53,854 bases of DNA from an uncultured Rhodopila sp. Lineage in GTDB: Bacteria; Pseudomonadota; Alphaproteobacteria; Acetobacterales; Acetobacteraceae. The stretch covers positions 69,211-123,064 of the forward strand of contig NZ_CAIWTY010000068.1 in assembly GCF_903915725.1 (NCBI RefSeq), given 5' to 3'. The translations under genes and the position numbers were made by a program. This document shows positions 9,833 through 18,688 of this stretch, piece by piece. How positions within the stretch are numbered: position 1 is the stretch's first letter; the number at the start of each line of letters is the position of its first letter. The notes below the pieces were generated by a model. That model saw only the letters and a list, made by a program, of their open reading frames with translations, was not told the DNA's origin and did not search any database.

Positions 9833-9897
9833 TCTGTGACCTCCAATAGGACAGTCAGCGACTCCCGCCCGACAGCGGCACGGAAAGCGCTTTCTCC

Positions 9898-9953
9898 GGG
9901 CTTGCTACACCCCGTTTGGCCGATATGGCCCATGAACGGGTTGCCGCAAGCCC
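9898..9953. other. Composite hairpin in the clpX-lon gap
   Basis: Three nested complementary blocks lie in the 174-base gap: GGGCTTGC (9898) with GCAAGCCC (9946), CCCGTT (9911) with AACGGG (9935), and GGCC (9918) with GGCC (9927). The whole can fold into one long interrupted hairpin on either strand. It could be a terminator for clpX, a 5' leader structure of lon, or a decayed palindromic repeat. The sequence does not decide between these. Confidence 0.45.
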
Positions 9954-10006
9954 TTGAAATCCACAATCACGTCCCCGCGAGCCGAAGGTTCGGGTGCGCC
10001 GGATAA

Positions 10007-11260
10007 TCAGGCGGTATTCTCCGCCCGCTCCTTTCCGTACAAATAAAGCGGATTAGCACGGGATTCCGCGACCTCCCGGTTGATAACGACCTCCTCGACG
10101 CCATCCAGGCCCGGCAGTTCGAACATTGTCGAAAGCAAGATCTGTTCCATGATGGACCGCAGGCCGCGCGCGCCGGTCTTGCGGGTGATCGCCCGGGTGG
10201 CAACCGACTTCAGCGCGTCGTCGGTGAACGACAGCTTGACGCCTTCCATCTCAAACAGCCTGCCGTACTGTTTCACCAAGGCATTCTTCGGTTTGGTGAG
10301 GATCTCCATCAGCGCGCTTTCGTCGAGGTCTTCCAGGGTCGCGACGACCGGCAGACGGCCGATGAACTCGGGGATCAGGCCGAATTTCAGCAGATCCTCG
10401 GGTTCCACCTCACGCAGGATGGCCCCCATGCGGCGTTCGTCCTGGGACCGCACCTCGGCGCCATAGCCGATGCCCGATCCCTTGCCGCGGGCGCCGATGA
10501 TGCGCTCGAGGCCCGAGAACGCGCCGCCGCAGATGAACAGGATGTTGGTGGTGTCGACCTGGAGGAATTCCTGCTGCGGATGCTTCCGCCCGCCCTGCGG
10601 CGGGACCGAGGCAACCGTGCCCTCCATGATCTTCAGCAGCGCTTGCTGCACGCCTTCGCCGGATACATCCCGGGTGATCGACGGATTGTCCGACTTGCGG
10701 GAGATCTTATCGACCTCATCGATGTAGACGATGCCGCGCTGCGCCCGCTCGACGTTGTAATCAGCCGACTGCAGCAGCTTGAGGATGATGTTTTCGACAT
10801 CTTCGCCCACGTAGCCGGCTTCGGTCAGCGTTGTGGCGTCGGCCATGGTGAACGGCACGTCGAGGATGCGCGCCAGGGTCTGGGCCAACAGGGTCTTGCC
10901 CGAGCCGGTCGGGCCGACGAGCAGGATGTTGGATTTCGCGATCTCGATGTCGTTGCTTTTTTGGCCGTGGGCCAGGCGCTTGTAGTGGTTGTGCACCGCG
11001 ACCGACAGGACCCGCTTGGCATGATCCTGGCCGATAACGTAGTCGTCCAGAACCTTGCAGATCTCCTTGGGGGTTGGCACCCCGTCCCGGGACTTCACCA
11101 GATGCGTCTTGTGCTCCTCACGGATGATATCCATGCAGAGTTCGACGCACTCGTCGCAGATGAAGACTGTCGGACCGGCGATGAGCTTACGGACTTCGTG
11201 CTGGGACTTGCCACAGAACGAGCAGTAGAGGGTATTCTTCGAATCGCCGGACTTGCTCAT
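10007..11260 (-). CDS. clpX: ATP-dependent Clp protease ATP-binding subunit ClpX
   Basis: AAA+ unfoldase that delivers substrates to ClpP. The N-terminal zinc-binding domain has paired cysteines ([12 protein letters not shown] and [10 protein letters not shown]). The ATPase core shows Walker [14 protein letters not shown], Walker [10 protein letters not shown] and sensor regions through [17 protein letters not shown] took the ATG at 11260 ([10 protein letters not shown]), 7 bases after GGAGGAG; an in-frame start at 11281 would add MFGGGVR and remove that site from the leader. This gives 417 residues, typical of the family. It lies 205 bases after clpP with a terminator-like hairpin between. 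Confidence 0.98.
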   Translation of the reverse strand: MSKSGDSKNTLYCSFCGKSQHEVRKLIAGPTVFICDECVELCMDIIREEHKTHLVKSRDGVPTPKEICKVLDDYVIGQDHAKRVLSVAVHNHYKRLAHGQKSNDIEIAKSNILLVGPTGSGKTLLAQTLARILDVPFTMADATTLTEAGYVGEDVENIILKLLQSADYNVERAQRGIVYIDEVDKISRKSDNPSITRDVSGEGVQQALLKIMEGTVASVPPQGGRKHPQQEFLQVDTTNILFICGGAFSGLERIIGARGKGSGIGYGAEVRSQDERRMGAILREVEPEDLLKFGLIPEFIGRLPVVATLEDLDESALMEILTKPKNALVKQYGRLFEMEGVKLSFTDDALKSVATRAITRKTGARGLRSIMEQILLSTMFELPGLDGVEEVVINREVAESRANPLYLYGKERAENTA

Positions 11261-11404
11261 GCGCACTCCTCCCCCGAACACAGGGGCTCAATGGGGAATC
11301 ATAACTCCCTATACGCGGCAGGGACAAGAACCGCGAAACGCCAGTCCCCTGAACATGTCGATCATACGGCGAACCGTGCCGTATAAACCACAATGATTCG
11401 GCTG

Positions 11405-11441
11405 AAAAAGAAATTACCGAGACGGCACGAGGCCGCCTCGG
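11405..11441 (-). terminator. Intrinsic terminator after clpP
   Basis: On the minus strand, 24 bases after the clpP stop, a 10-bp stem (CCGAGGCGGC with GCCGTCTCGG, one G-T pair) with a 5-base loop is followed by TAATTTCTTTTT. This is the classic form of a Rho-independent terminator. It implies that clpX has at least partly its own promoter. Confidence 0.75.
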
Positions 11442-11465
11442 CGGTTTGAAATACGATGGCGGTGA

Positions 11466-12116
11466 TCAGCCCTTGGACGAGGAGTCGGCTGCCTCGACTT
11501 CCGGGCGGCGGTCGACCACTTCGTCCACCAGACCAAAATCGCGGCTTTCCTCGGCGGACATATAGGTATCGCGCTCCAGCTTGCGTTCAATCGCTTCGAT
11601 CGGCTGGCCGGTATGCCGGACATAGATCTCGTTCAAGCGCTTGCGCAGGGTGAGGATTTCGCGCGCCTGGATCTCGATGTCGGTGGCCTGGCCCTGGGCG
11701 CCGCCGGAGGGCTGGTGCACCATGACGCGGGCGTTCGGCAGGGCGTAGCGCTTGCCCTTGGCGCCGGCGGTCAGCAGCAGGCTGCCCATGGAAGCGGCCT
11801 GGCCGATGCAAACGGTGCTGACCGGGCTGCGGATGTACTGCATGGTGTCGTAAATCGCCAGCCCCGCCGACACGACGCCGCCGGGGCTGTTGATATAGAA
11901 CGAAATATCTTTTGAAGGGTTTTCCGATTCCAGGAACAGCAACTGAGCGCAGATCAGCGCGCTGACCTGGTCATAGACCGCTCCGGTGAGGAAAATGATG
12001 CGCTCCTTGAGCAAGCGCGAATAGATGTCGAACGCCCGCTCGCCCCGAGCGGTCTGTTCGACCACCATCGGAACCAGGGAGTTTCCATATACCTCAACAG
12101 GGTCACGGTCCCGCAT
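11466..12116 (-). CDS. clpP: ATP-dependent Clp protease proteolytic subunit
   Basis: Serine peptidase that forms the double-heptamer proteolytic chamber used with ClpX. The catalytic triad is complete: Ser109 in [10 protein letters not shown], His134 in VMVHQPSGG and Asp183 in LERDTYM. Three starts are possible in the first few codons (GTG 12125, ATG 12122, ATG 12116). I chose 12116 because TAGGTG then lies at ribosome-site distance; this gives 216 residues. It is downstream of tig, the usual partner gene. Confidence 0.97.
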   Translation of the reverse strand: MRDRDPVEVYGNSLVPMVVEQTARGERAFDIYSRLLKERIIFLTGAVYDQVSALICAQLLFLESENPSKDISFYINSPGGVVSAGLAIYDTMQYIRSPVSTVCIGQAASMGSLLLTAGAKGKRYALPNARVMVHQPSGGAQGQATDIEIQAREILTLRKRLNEIYVRHTGQPIEAIERKLERDTYMSAEESRDFGLVDEVVDRRPEVEAADSSSKG

Positions 12117-12214
12117 GATCATCACCTAAAGGTTGCAAAAGTCGGAGAGAGAATCGAGTCATAAGTAGGTGCATGGCCGGGGAAGTCCAGCTACCCGGCC
12201 AAACAGCCGGATGA

Positions 12215-13582
12215 TCAGGCGGCGGACGCCTCGGCGCTTTCGGGTTCCTTCAAGAGTTCCTCCGGCGTGACGATGGTATCGGTAACCTTGGCCAATTCAA
12301 GCACAAAGTCTACCACTTTATCCTCCAGCAGGGGCCCGCGGACGCTGTTCGTCAGCTGAGGGTATTTCCGGAAGAACTCATACATCTGCTGCTCCTGCCC
12401 CTGGTACTGCATCGCCCGCTGATACAGCGCGCGGTCCAGCTCCTGCTCGGAAACGCTGATGTTGTTGACCCGGCCGATTTCCGCCAGCAGCAGCCCAAGC
12501 CGCACGCGCCGCTCGGCAATCGCCTGGTACTCGGTCCGCAGGGTGTCCTCGTCCTTATTCTTATCGTCCTCGTCCATCGTGCCGGCTTTACGCGCCTGCT
12601 CGAGCTGCTGCCAGATCTGCTCGAATTCCTGCGTGGCGATCGACACCGGAATCGGGAAGTCCGACAGCTTGGTCAGAGCGTCCAGCAGGTCCTTTTTCAG
12701 CCGCATCCGGCTGACCGAGTCGTATTCCTGCTGCTGGCGCGAGACCACGATTTCGCGCACCGCCTCCAGGCTCTCGGCGCCGATCTTCTTGGCCAGTTCG
12801 TCGTCCATAGCGGGGATGACCTGGGTACTGACCTGCTTGACCGTCACGTCGAACGTCGCCGGCTTGCCGGCCAGCTCGGCCTTGCCGTAGGTCTCCGGGA
12901 AGGTGACGTGGAGGGTTTTGGTCTCGCCCGGACGCACGCCTTCCAGCTGCTCGGCGAAGCCGGGAATGAACCCGTCGCCGCCGATTTCGACCGGCGTGTC
13001 ATTGGCGGTGCCGCCTTCGAACGGGACGTCATCGATCTTGCCGACGAAGTCGATGGTGACGACCTCACCGGTGACCGCGCCATGGCCGCGGGCTTCCAGC
13101 GCCTCCGCCGAAACCGGCTCCAGCGTGCGGTTGAACTTCGCGATCTGCTCCAGCGCCTTGTCCACCGCGTCGGGCTGGACCTCGGCCTTGGTGCGGGTCA
13201 GCTCGATGGCGCCGAAGTCCGGCATGACGATGTCCGGCATCACCTCCAGCTCGAGCTTGAATTCGAGGTCCGACGTCAGGGCGGTCGGATTTTCCGTCAC
13301 CATGTCGATCTTCGGCTGCTGCACCGGGCGCAGGCCGCGCTCCGTCAGAACCTTTTGGGTCGCCTGGTTGACCGAATCCTCCAGCACCTCGGCCGACACC
13401 GCGGTGCCATAGCGCTGCTTGACGATCGGCATCGGCACCTTGCCGGGACGGAAGCCCGGGATGCGCAGCGTCTTGCCCAGCGAGGTCAGACGCTCGGTCC
13501 GGCGCGATTCCAGGTCCGCGACGGGGAGAACCACGGTGTAGCCACGCTTCAGACCGTCGGAGAGCGTCTCGGTAACCTGCAT
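12215..13582 (-). CDS. tig: Trigger factor
   Basis: Ribosome-associated chaperone and peptidyl-prolyl isomerase that receives nascent chains. The N-terminal ribosome-binding domain contains the tail motif family GFRPGKVPMPIVKQRYG. The FKBP-type PPIase domain lies around residues 155-240 (TIDFVGKIDDVPFEGGTAND), followed by the long helical C-terminal arms. I chose the ATG at 13582 (MQVTETLSDG), the family's usual start, over a TTG at 13603. Length is 455 residues. An 89-base gap with a GC-rich hairpin (about 12175-12205) separates it from clpP. Confidence 0.97.
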   Translation of the reverse strand: MQVTETLSDGLKRGYTVVLPVADLESRRTERLTSLGKTLRIPGFRPGKVPMPIVKQRYGTAVSAEVLEDSVNQATQKVLTERGLRPVQQPKIDMVTENPTALTSDLEFKLELEVMPDIVMPDFGAIELTRTKAEVQPDAVDKALEQIAKFNRTLEPVSAEALEARGHGAVTGEVVTIDFVGKIDDVPFEGGTANDTPVEIGGDGFIPGFAEQLEGVRPGETKTLHVTFPETYGKAELAGKPATFDVTVKQVSTQVIPAMDDELAKKIGAESLEAVREIVVSRQQQEYDSVSRMRLKKDLLDALTKLSDFPIPVSIATQEFEQIWQQLEQARKAGTMDEDDKNKDEDTLRTEYQAIAERRVRLGLLLAEIGRVNNISVSEQELDRALYQRAMQYQGQEQQMYEFFRKYPQLTNSVRGPLLEDKVVDFVLELAKVTDTIVTPEELLKEPESAEASAA

Positions 13583-13648
13583 TGCTTCAGCCAATCCTGA
13601 CAAAAATTCCGTTCAAACCAATTCGGCCGCCGTGATGGAGGCGGCGCG

Positions 13649-13732
13649 TGGTGCGGGCGAAGGGACTTGAACCCCCACGGCTTGCGCCACCAGAACCTAA
13701 ATCTGGCGTGTCTACCATTTCACCACGCCCGC
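13649..13732 (-). tRNA. tRNA-Leu (TAG)
   Basis: On the minus strand, 84 bases form a class II tRNA with a long variable arm. The acceptor stem pairs GCGGGCG with CGCCCGC. The anticodon stem CCAGA/TCTGG encloses TTTAGGT with anticodon TAG. The T-arm contains GGTTCAAGTCC and CCA is encoded. It lies just upstream of tig. Confidence 0.97.
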
Positions 13733-14093
13733 CCGATGCCGCGCGTGCGCCAAGCCCGCCCGCGACCGCGGGACGACAGCATCCGAACGCGGGGCTTTAC
13801 CCCGGGCGGTGCGGAGCGGCAAGCAACATCGCGCACCGTCATCTCGTCGCGAAATTGTGATAATTTCTGCAGCGGCACATCCGTGGCTCCGGCTTACGCT
13901 CGTCCAGCGATCATCTGCATTATAATTCATCACGAATGCCGGATTGCATGGCACCCATGCAGCAACGCCTTTGACTGAAACCCGACGGGATGCAAATCTA
14001 CTGCTAAGTAATTTTGCTGATGGTTCGACCGTTTCTGCGTATCAACCGATCGCGAGCGGCGGGCTTCACTCTAATAGGGAGAGGGTTCGGAAG
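13733..14093. other. Gene-free region upstream of the IclR gene, with an operator-like palindrome
   Basis: About 360 bases without a supported gene. At 13851-13867 there is a perfect inverted repeat, GAAATT-5 bases-AATTTC, in an AT-rich patch (AATTGTGATAATTTC) unlike the GC-rich surroundings. IclR-family regulators bind short palindromes and often control their own promoter, so this is a candidate operator for the next gene. That link is inference; no -35/-10 boxes could be assigned with confidence. Confidence 0.4.
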
Positions 14094-15038
14094 ATGGGGA
14101 CAGCCAAAAGCAGCAATGGGACCGGCAAAACCAAGCTTAAGGCACCACAAGCTGCGGCTGATCCGTTTCCTCCCGCCACGCCTCCGGACTACAATATAGC
14201 TGCGGTCGATCGAACCCTCGATCTGCTGGAAGCGCTTTCGCGGCTGGGTCCGGCGTCGTTGGCGGCACTGGCGGAAAGTGCCGGATGCACCCGGACCGCG
14301 GCGTTCCGGCTTTTGCGCACCCTGAAGTCGCGCGGATTCACCATCCAGGATGAGGCACGCGGTCTGTGGCGGCTGGGTGCGCGATGGAGCGCCCTCGGAC
14401 GCGCCGCGGCGGACCAGGGCGCGCTGGCGGCCACGGCGATGCCGTTCATGACCGCTCTCGGCAAGGCGACCGGGGAGAACGTGTATCTGCGCGTCCGCGA
14501 CGGGATGGAAAGCGAGACGGTAGCGATCTACCAAACCGACCCGACCATCCGGGTGTATTCACAGATCGGCAATCGCGGCGCGCTGCATGCCGGCAGCAGC
14601 CGGGTCTTGCTGGCGTTTGCGCCGGAGGCGGTCCAGACCCAGCTTCTGGCGCAGCGGCTCAACCGGTTCACCCCCGCCACGCGGATCGACGCGACGTGGA
14701 TCGCGGCCGATCTCCAGCGGATTCGGTCGCGGGGCTATCTGATCACATCCGATGAGGTCGTGGCTGGCGCCGTTGGCATAGCGGCACCGGTGCGGGATGC
14801 GTCCGGCGCGGTGGTGGCGGTGATGCATATCAGTTCGCCCTCCATGCGGATGCGTCCCCCCCGGCCGCGCACGGTATTGCCGCAGGTGATGGATGCGGCC
14901 GCGAAGCTGTCGATGGAACTCGGGGCCGTGGGCAAGCCGATCCAGGACGCCCTGCTGCGCGACGAGACGAGCGCAGCGAAGTGGGCGATGAGCGGGAGCG
15001 TGATCACGCATACGCGGCCGCACACGATTTTCCGGTAG
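14094..15038 (+). CDS. IclR family transcriptional regulator
   Basis: DNA-binding regulator, 314 residues from the ATG at 14094 (MGTAKSSNGT), preceded by GGGAGAGGG. A start at 13944 would add 50 non-conserved residues. After a basic, Ala/Pro-rich leader, the winged HTH is at about residues 38-90 (AVDRTLDLLEALSRLGPASL, then CTRTAAFRLLRTLKSRGF). The IclR effector domain fills the rest, with ATGENVYLRVRDGMESETVA and SDEVVAGAVGIAAPV. These proteins usually control catabolism of aromatic or short-chain acids. No such catabolic operon adjoins it here; the neighbour is a glutathione transferase, so the target is unknown. Confidence 0.9.
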   Translation: MGTAKSSNGTGKTKLKAPQAAADPFPPATPPDYNIAAVDRTLDLLEALSRLGPASLAALAESAGCTRTAAFRLLRTLKSRGFTIQDEARGLWRLGARWSALGRAAADQGALAATAMPFMTALGKATGENVYLRVRDGMESETVAIYQTDPTIRVYSQIGNRGALHAGSSRVLLAFAPEAVQTQLLAQRLNRFTPATRIDATWIAADLQRIRSRGYLITSDEVVAGAVGIAAPVRDASGAVVAVMHISSPSMRMRPPRPRTVLPQVMDAAAKLSMELGAVGKPIQDALLRDETSAAKWAMSGSVITHTRPHTIFR

Positions 15039-15204
15039 GCCGGCTGTCGGGGCGCTCGAAAGCGCCCTGTTGGCCAACTGTATCGGTGGTCAGGGTCAGG
15101 CTGTTCGGCAACGACCTCAGCACTTTTGTCAGGCCTGTTGGAGCAGCCACCCCACCCTGACCGGATGGGCGGCCGCAGCGGTCCACCGTCGGGAGAAAAC
15201 CTCC

Positions 15205-15831
15205 TTGATCGTCGTCCACCACCTGAACGATTCCCGTTCCCAGCGCATTCTGTGGCTCCTCGAGGAACTGCAAATTCCGTATGACATCCGGCATTATCAG
15301 CGCGACGCGACGACCCGGTTCGCTCCGCCGGAGCTGAAAGCGGTCCATCCGCTCGGCAAATCGCCCGTGATCACTGACGATGGGCGGGTCGTCAGCGAGT
15401 CCGGCGCGATCATCGACTACATCATCCGTCGCCATGGCCAGGGACGGTTGCAACCCGATCCCGCCACGCCCGACTATGACGAGTATGTCCAATGGCTCCA
15501 CTTCGCCGAAGGTTCGGCGATGCTGCCCTTGCTGCTGAAGCTGTACGTCTCGCGGCTCGGTTCGGCCGGGGCGCCGCTAAGTCCGCGCATCGAAAGCGAG
15601 ATCGCCAATCACCTGGGTTACATCGACAAGGCGCTGCGCGGCCGGGACTATCTGCTCGGCGCCGAACTGACGGGCGCCGACATCCAGTTGAGTTTCGTCG
15701 GCGAGATTGCCGGCGCGCGAGCCGATCGGCTGGCGTATCCGGAGTTGGATGCGTGGGTGCGGCGCTTTCAGGCGCGGCCAGCCTACCGGGCGGCGCTGGT
15801 GCGCGGCGGACCGTACAGCTACGCGGCGTAG
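15205..15831 (+). CDS. Glutathione S-transferase family protein
   Basis: Cytosolic GST-fold protein. The N-terminal thioredoxin-like domain reads VVHHLNDSRSQRILWLLEEL, with the Ser in NDSRSQR at the usual catalytic site, followed by the cis-Pro region HPLGKSPVI and the glutathione-binding VSESGAIIDYI. A C-terminal helical domain runs from about residue 85 to the end (ELTGADIQLSF is the N-capping box region). The first ATG is at 15070, but the conserved domain only begins at a TTG (15205) with GGGAG 10 bases upstream. I prefer the TTG, giving 208 residues, but the start is uncertain. Substrate unknown. Confidence 0.88.
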   Translation: MIVVHHLNDSRSQRILWLLEELQIPYDIRHYQRDATTRFAPPELKAVHPLGKSPVITDDGRVVSESGAIIDYIIRRHGQGRLQPDPATPDYDEYVQWLHFAEGSAMLPLLLKLYVSRLGSAGAPLSPRIESEIANHLGYIDKALRGRDYLLGAELTGADIQLSFVGEIAGARADRLAYPELDAWVRRFQARPAYRAALVRGGPYSYAA

Positions 15832-15861
15832 CGTCCCGGTGCTACGTTTGCATGCCAACAA

Positions 15862-15890
15862 AAATGGGCGCCCGAACCGGGCGCCCATTT
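15862..15890. terminator. Bidirectional terminator hairpin
   Basis: A perfect 13-bp stem (AAATGGGCGCCCG with CGGGCGCCCATTT) around a 3-base loop sits between the convergent GST and DUF2852 genes. The A/T ends of the stem give short T-rich exits in both directions. Confidence 0.75.
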
Positions 15891-15917
15891 CGTTCCGAGA
15901 AAAACAGGTGTCTGCTG

Positions 15918-16445
15918 TCAAGCGGCGGATGGCTCATTCGACGGCGGGCGGCTGCGGCGCTCGGCCATGAACTGGTCGAACTCGGCCTTGTCCCTGGCGA
16001 ACCTCAGACGCTCGAGGAACGAGGCAAATTCCCGCTGCTCCTCCTCCAGCCGCTGGAGCGTCTCGGTCTTGTATTCGTCGAAGGCGTGGTTGCCCGACGT
16101 CGCCGATCGGCTGTTGCCATAGGCCCAGGACTTCCAATCGTTGAACGGACCGGCCTCCTGCCAGTTCCGGTAGCGCGCCTTACGCGTCGTTGAGCATCCC
16201 ATGCGACCGCTCCCTATCATGTAGAACAGCAGAGCCAGACCAACCGGCCACCAGAACATGAAGCCGAGCACGGTGGCGGCGATCGCAACCGGGCGGCTCA
16301 TACCCGCCGGGTGCCAAAACGGTAGCGGCTCGGCGCTTTGGTAGCCGGCGGAGGGCGCCGCCCACGGGTCCCGCCGGCCGTCTCCCCTCGGGGTCTGACC
16401 CCAAGCGGGGTTGGCGTAGGCGTCTTGGTTTACCGCGCTCATCAT
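15918..16445 (-). CDS. DUF2852 domain-containing membrane protein
   Basis: A 175-residue protein of the DUF2852 family found in alphaproteobacteria, function unknown. After a polar Pro/Gly/Ala-rich N-terminus (about 1-45), one hydrophobic segment spans roughly residues 52-78 (AIAATVLGFMFWWPVGLALL). A Trp/Asn-rich region and a charged, probably coiled-coil C-terminus follow (LQRLEEEQREFASFLERLRF). The start at 16445 (MMSAVNQD) has GAGG 6 bases upstream; a start at 16505 would add 20 residues. It is convergent with the GST gene. Confidence 0.85.
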   Translation of the reverse strand: MMSAVNQDAYANPAWGQTPRGDGRRDPWAAPSAGYQSAEPLPFWHPAGMSRPVAIAATVLGFMFWWPVGLALLFYMIGSGRMGCSTTRKARYRNWQEAGPFNDWKSWAYGNSRSATSGNHAFDEYKTETLQRLEEEQREFASFLERLRFARDKAEFDQFMAERRSRPPSNEPSAA

Positions 16446-16716
16446 CGAGTGCCTCGTGTGAATGTAAGCGACACTTAGAGTGGGAAAGGCGGGGCGGCAG
16501 GTCAAGCGCCGATTGTCCGCAAATAGTCCACCGCCCCTGTTGTGGCTGAAACTTAAGACTTTCTTTGATCCGAGGAGGCGGATGTCATTGCGATAACGTT
16601 TGCCGCTGCGGATGCCAGCCAGCTTTCGCGGGCGGCGTACCGAATTGTTATTTGGCCATCGGGGACAACAGACTACGGGCGAACTATCGTCTTACGTTAT
16701 GATTCACCCACGCCGC

Positions 16717-17664
16717 CTACCGCGCCTTGGCGGCCTTCCGCCACAGCCCCAGCAGAAATCCGCCGACACCGCCCGGGATCAGGAACATAACCGCGATCAG
16801 GATCACGCCGTACACCGCCCCCGGCGCCGCCTTCGAGACCTTATCGGCGATGTTCGGCACGAACTCGATGAACGCTGCACCGATCAGTGTGCCGCCGATG
16901 GACGAAACCCCACCGACAACGAGGCCGACAAAGAGGTAGATCGAGACGAACACCCCGAAGCTGTCGGGTGCGACGAACTGCACCGCGATGGCGCCGAGCG
17001 ACCCGGCCAACCCGGTATACATGGCGCTCAACGCGAACGCCCGGGTCTTTACCATCGCGAGGTTGATGCCCATCGCCTCGGCCGCCATGGCATGGTCGCG
17101 GATCGCCATCATCGCCCGGCCGATACGTCCGCGCACGATGTTCCAGGCGATGACATACAGCACCGCGGCGACCGCCAGCGTGAACAGATACAGCCACTGG
17201 TCCGGCGACAATGGCAAACCGAACGGCGCGTCCGGCTTGTCGATCACCAGGCCCTGAACGCCGCCGGTCCAGTCCTCGAACAGCTTGTATTTCAGGATCT
17301 GCGGGATGGCGACCGCCAACGCGAAGGTGGTCAGCGCCAGATAAAGCCCGCCCAGGCGCAGCGCCGGCAGACCCAGCAGGAACCCCACCAGCGCGCAGAC
17401 GATGGCCGAGACCGGCAGGGTCGCCCAGTAGGGCACCTCCCACGTCGTCATGAGGATGGCGGTCGTGTAGGCGCCGATGGCGTAGAACGCGCCGTGCCCC
17501 AGCGAGATCTGCCCGTTGAACCCCGTCAACAGCGATAGGCCCAGGATAGCGATGGCATAAACCACCACCATGGTAAGCTGGAACAGGTGGTAGTCGGTGA
17601 ACCACGCGACGGGGACGATCGCCGCCAGCAGCACCAGGACGGTGATCACCCGGGACGCGCGCAT
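16717..17664 (-). CDS. livM: Branched-chain amino acid ABC transporter permease LivM
   Basis: Inner-membrane permease of a HAAT-type importer. At 315 residues with about nine hydrophobic helices it matches LivM. Family motifs are GFNGQISLGHGAFYAIGAYT (about 48-67), LPALRLGGLYLALTTFALA and the cytoplasmic coupling loop RGRIGRAMMAIRDHAMAAEAMG. It starts 5 bases after livH, so the two permeases are co-translated. The usual ATPase livG does not follow; the next gene downstream is the unrelated DUF2852 gene, 271 bases away. Confidence 0.94.
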   Translation of the reverse strand: MRASRVITVLVLLAAIVPVAWFTDYHLFQLTMVVVYAIAILGLSLLTGFNGQISLGHGAFYAIGAYTTAILMTTWEVPYWATLPVSAIVCALVGFLLGLPALRLGGLYLALTTFALAVAIPQILKYKLFEDWTGGVQGLVIDKPDAPFGLPLSPDQWLYLFTLAVAAVLYVIAWNIVRGRIGRAMMAIRDHAMAAEAMGINLAMVKTRAFALSAMYTGLAGSLGAIAVQFVAPDSFGVFVSIYLFVGLVVGGVSSIGGTLIGAAFIEFVPNIADKVSKAAPGAVYGVILIAVMFLIPGGVGGFLLGLWRKAAKAR

Positions 17665-17669
17665 CGGCG

Positions 17670-18542
17670 CTACACCCGGCTATACACTTTGCGCCCCATC
17701 AGCCCGGTCGGCCTGACGGTCAGCACCGCGACGATGATCACCAACGCCAGAGTCAGTTTCAGCTCGGTCCCCACCAGATAGGCGCCTCCCAGGTTCTCGA
17801 TCACACCCACGGCGAAGCCGCCCAGCACGGCGCCGAGCGGATTGTCGATGCCGCCGAGCAGCGCGCCCGCGAAGGCATACAGCAGGATGCCGGACATCAT
17901 GTTGGGGTCAAGGAACACCACCGGAGCCACCATGCACCCCGCCACCGCCCCGATGGCCGCCGCCAGTCCCCAGCCGAGCGCCAGCATCCAGCCGACCCGC
18001 ACGCCCACCAGCCGGGCCGAGGTCGGATTGAACGCGGCCGCCCGCATCGCCAGGCCGAGCCTGGTGTGGCGGAAGAACAGATAGACCAGGATCAGGACGA
18101 TCAGGGTGACGGCGGTTGAGCCAAGCTCATGCCCCGAGAGATAGCCGCCCAGCATCGGGCGGTCCGGAAACGGCGACGGAAATTGCTTGATCGTGTAGTC
18201 GAAGAACCAGCCGCTCAGGCTGTTGATGATCAGCAGAAGGCCGACAAAGACGCCGACGGAGGCCAGCACCGGCGCGTTGGCGAGCGGCCGCATCAGGATG
18301 CGCTCGATTGCCAGGCCGATGAAGAAAGAGATCACGACGGCGATCGCGAACGCCACCCAATAGGGAAAACCCAGGTTGATGCAGGTCAGCGCGATGTAGG
18401 TCGAGAAGGTGGCCATCTCCCCCTGGGCGAAATTCACGTGATGGGTCGCCTGGTAGATCATCACAAGCGCCAGCGCGACGCTGGCATAGATGCCGCCGGT
18501 GGCGATGCCGGACATGATCTGGTGGATTACGCCTTGCAGCAT
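17670..18542 (-). CDS. livH: Branched-chain amino acid ABC transporter permease LivH
   Basis: Second permease of the HAAT-type importer, 290 residues, about eight hydrophobic segments. It begins MLQGVIHQIMSGIATGGIYA and has the LivH signature HVNFAQGEMATFSTYIALT and the C-terminal AFAGALLGGIDNPLGAVLGG. I chose the ATG at 18542, preceded by GGGGAA; a start at 18575 would run into the palindromic element upstream. It is separated from livF by 146 bases that contain the 78-bp palindrome at 18577-18654. Confidence 0.94.
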   Translation of the reverse strand: MLQGVIHQIMSGIATGGIYASVALALVMIYQATHHVNFAQGEMATFSTYIALTCINLGFPYWVAFAIAVVISFFIGLAIERILMRPLANAPVLASVGVFVGLLLIINSLSGWFFDYTIKQFPSPFPDRPMLGGYLSGHELGSTAVTLIVLILVYLFFRHTRLGLAMRAAAFNPTSARLVGVRVGWMLALGWGLAAAIGAVAGCMVAPVVFLDPNMMSGILLYAFAGALLGGIDNPLGAVLGGFAVGVIENLGGAYLVGTELKLTLALVIIVAVLTVRPTGLMGRKVYSRV

Positions 18543-18576
18543 GGGGTTCCCCGGGATGGCGGGTCCGGCTCCCAAT

Positions 18577-18654
18577 CGTCATGGCCCGGCTTGTCCGGGC
18601 CACCTATGCCAGCACGTGCCGCGACAGGTGGCCCGGACAAGCCGGGCCATGACG
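18577..18654. repeat. 78-bp palindromic intergenic element inside the liv operon
   Basis: Two perfect 29-base inverted arms (18577-18605, starting CGTCATGGCCCGGCTTGTCC, and 18626-18654, ending GCCGGGCCATGACG) flank a 20-base loop. A shorter relative stands at 25809-25839 and a decayed one at about 28318-28370, so this is a dispersed family. In the livF-livH transcript it would form an extremely stable hairpin. Confidence 0.9.
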
Positions 18655-18688
18655 GAGCGGGAAAGGGCGGCATCGATCCAACCATGCC

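Noticed and set aside
13648..13860. Open frame starting MVRAKGLEPPRLAPPEPKSG
   Set aside because: It is the antisense of tRNA-Leu, another well-known false call.
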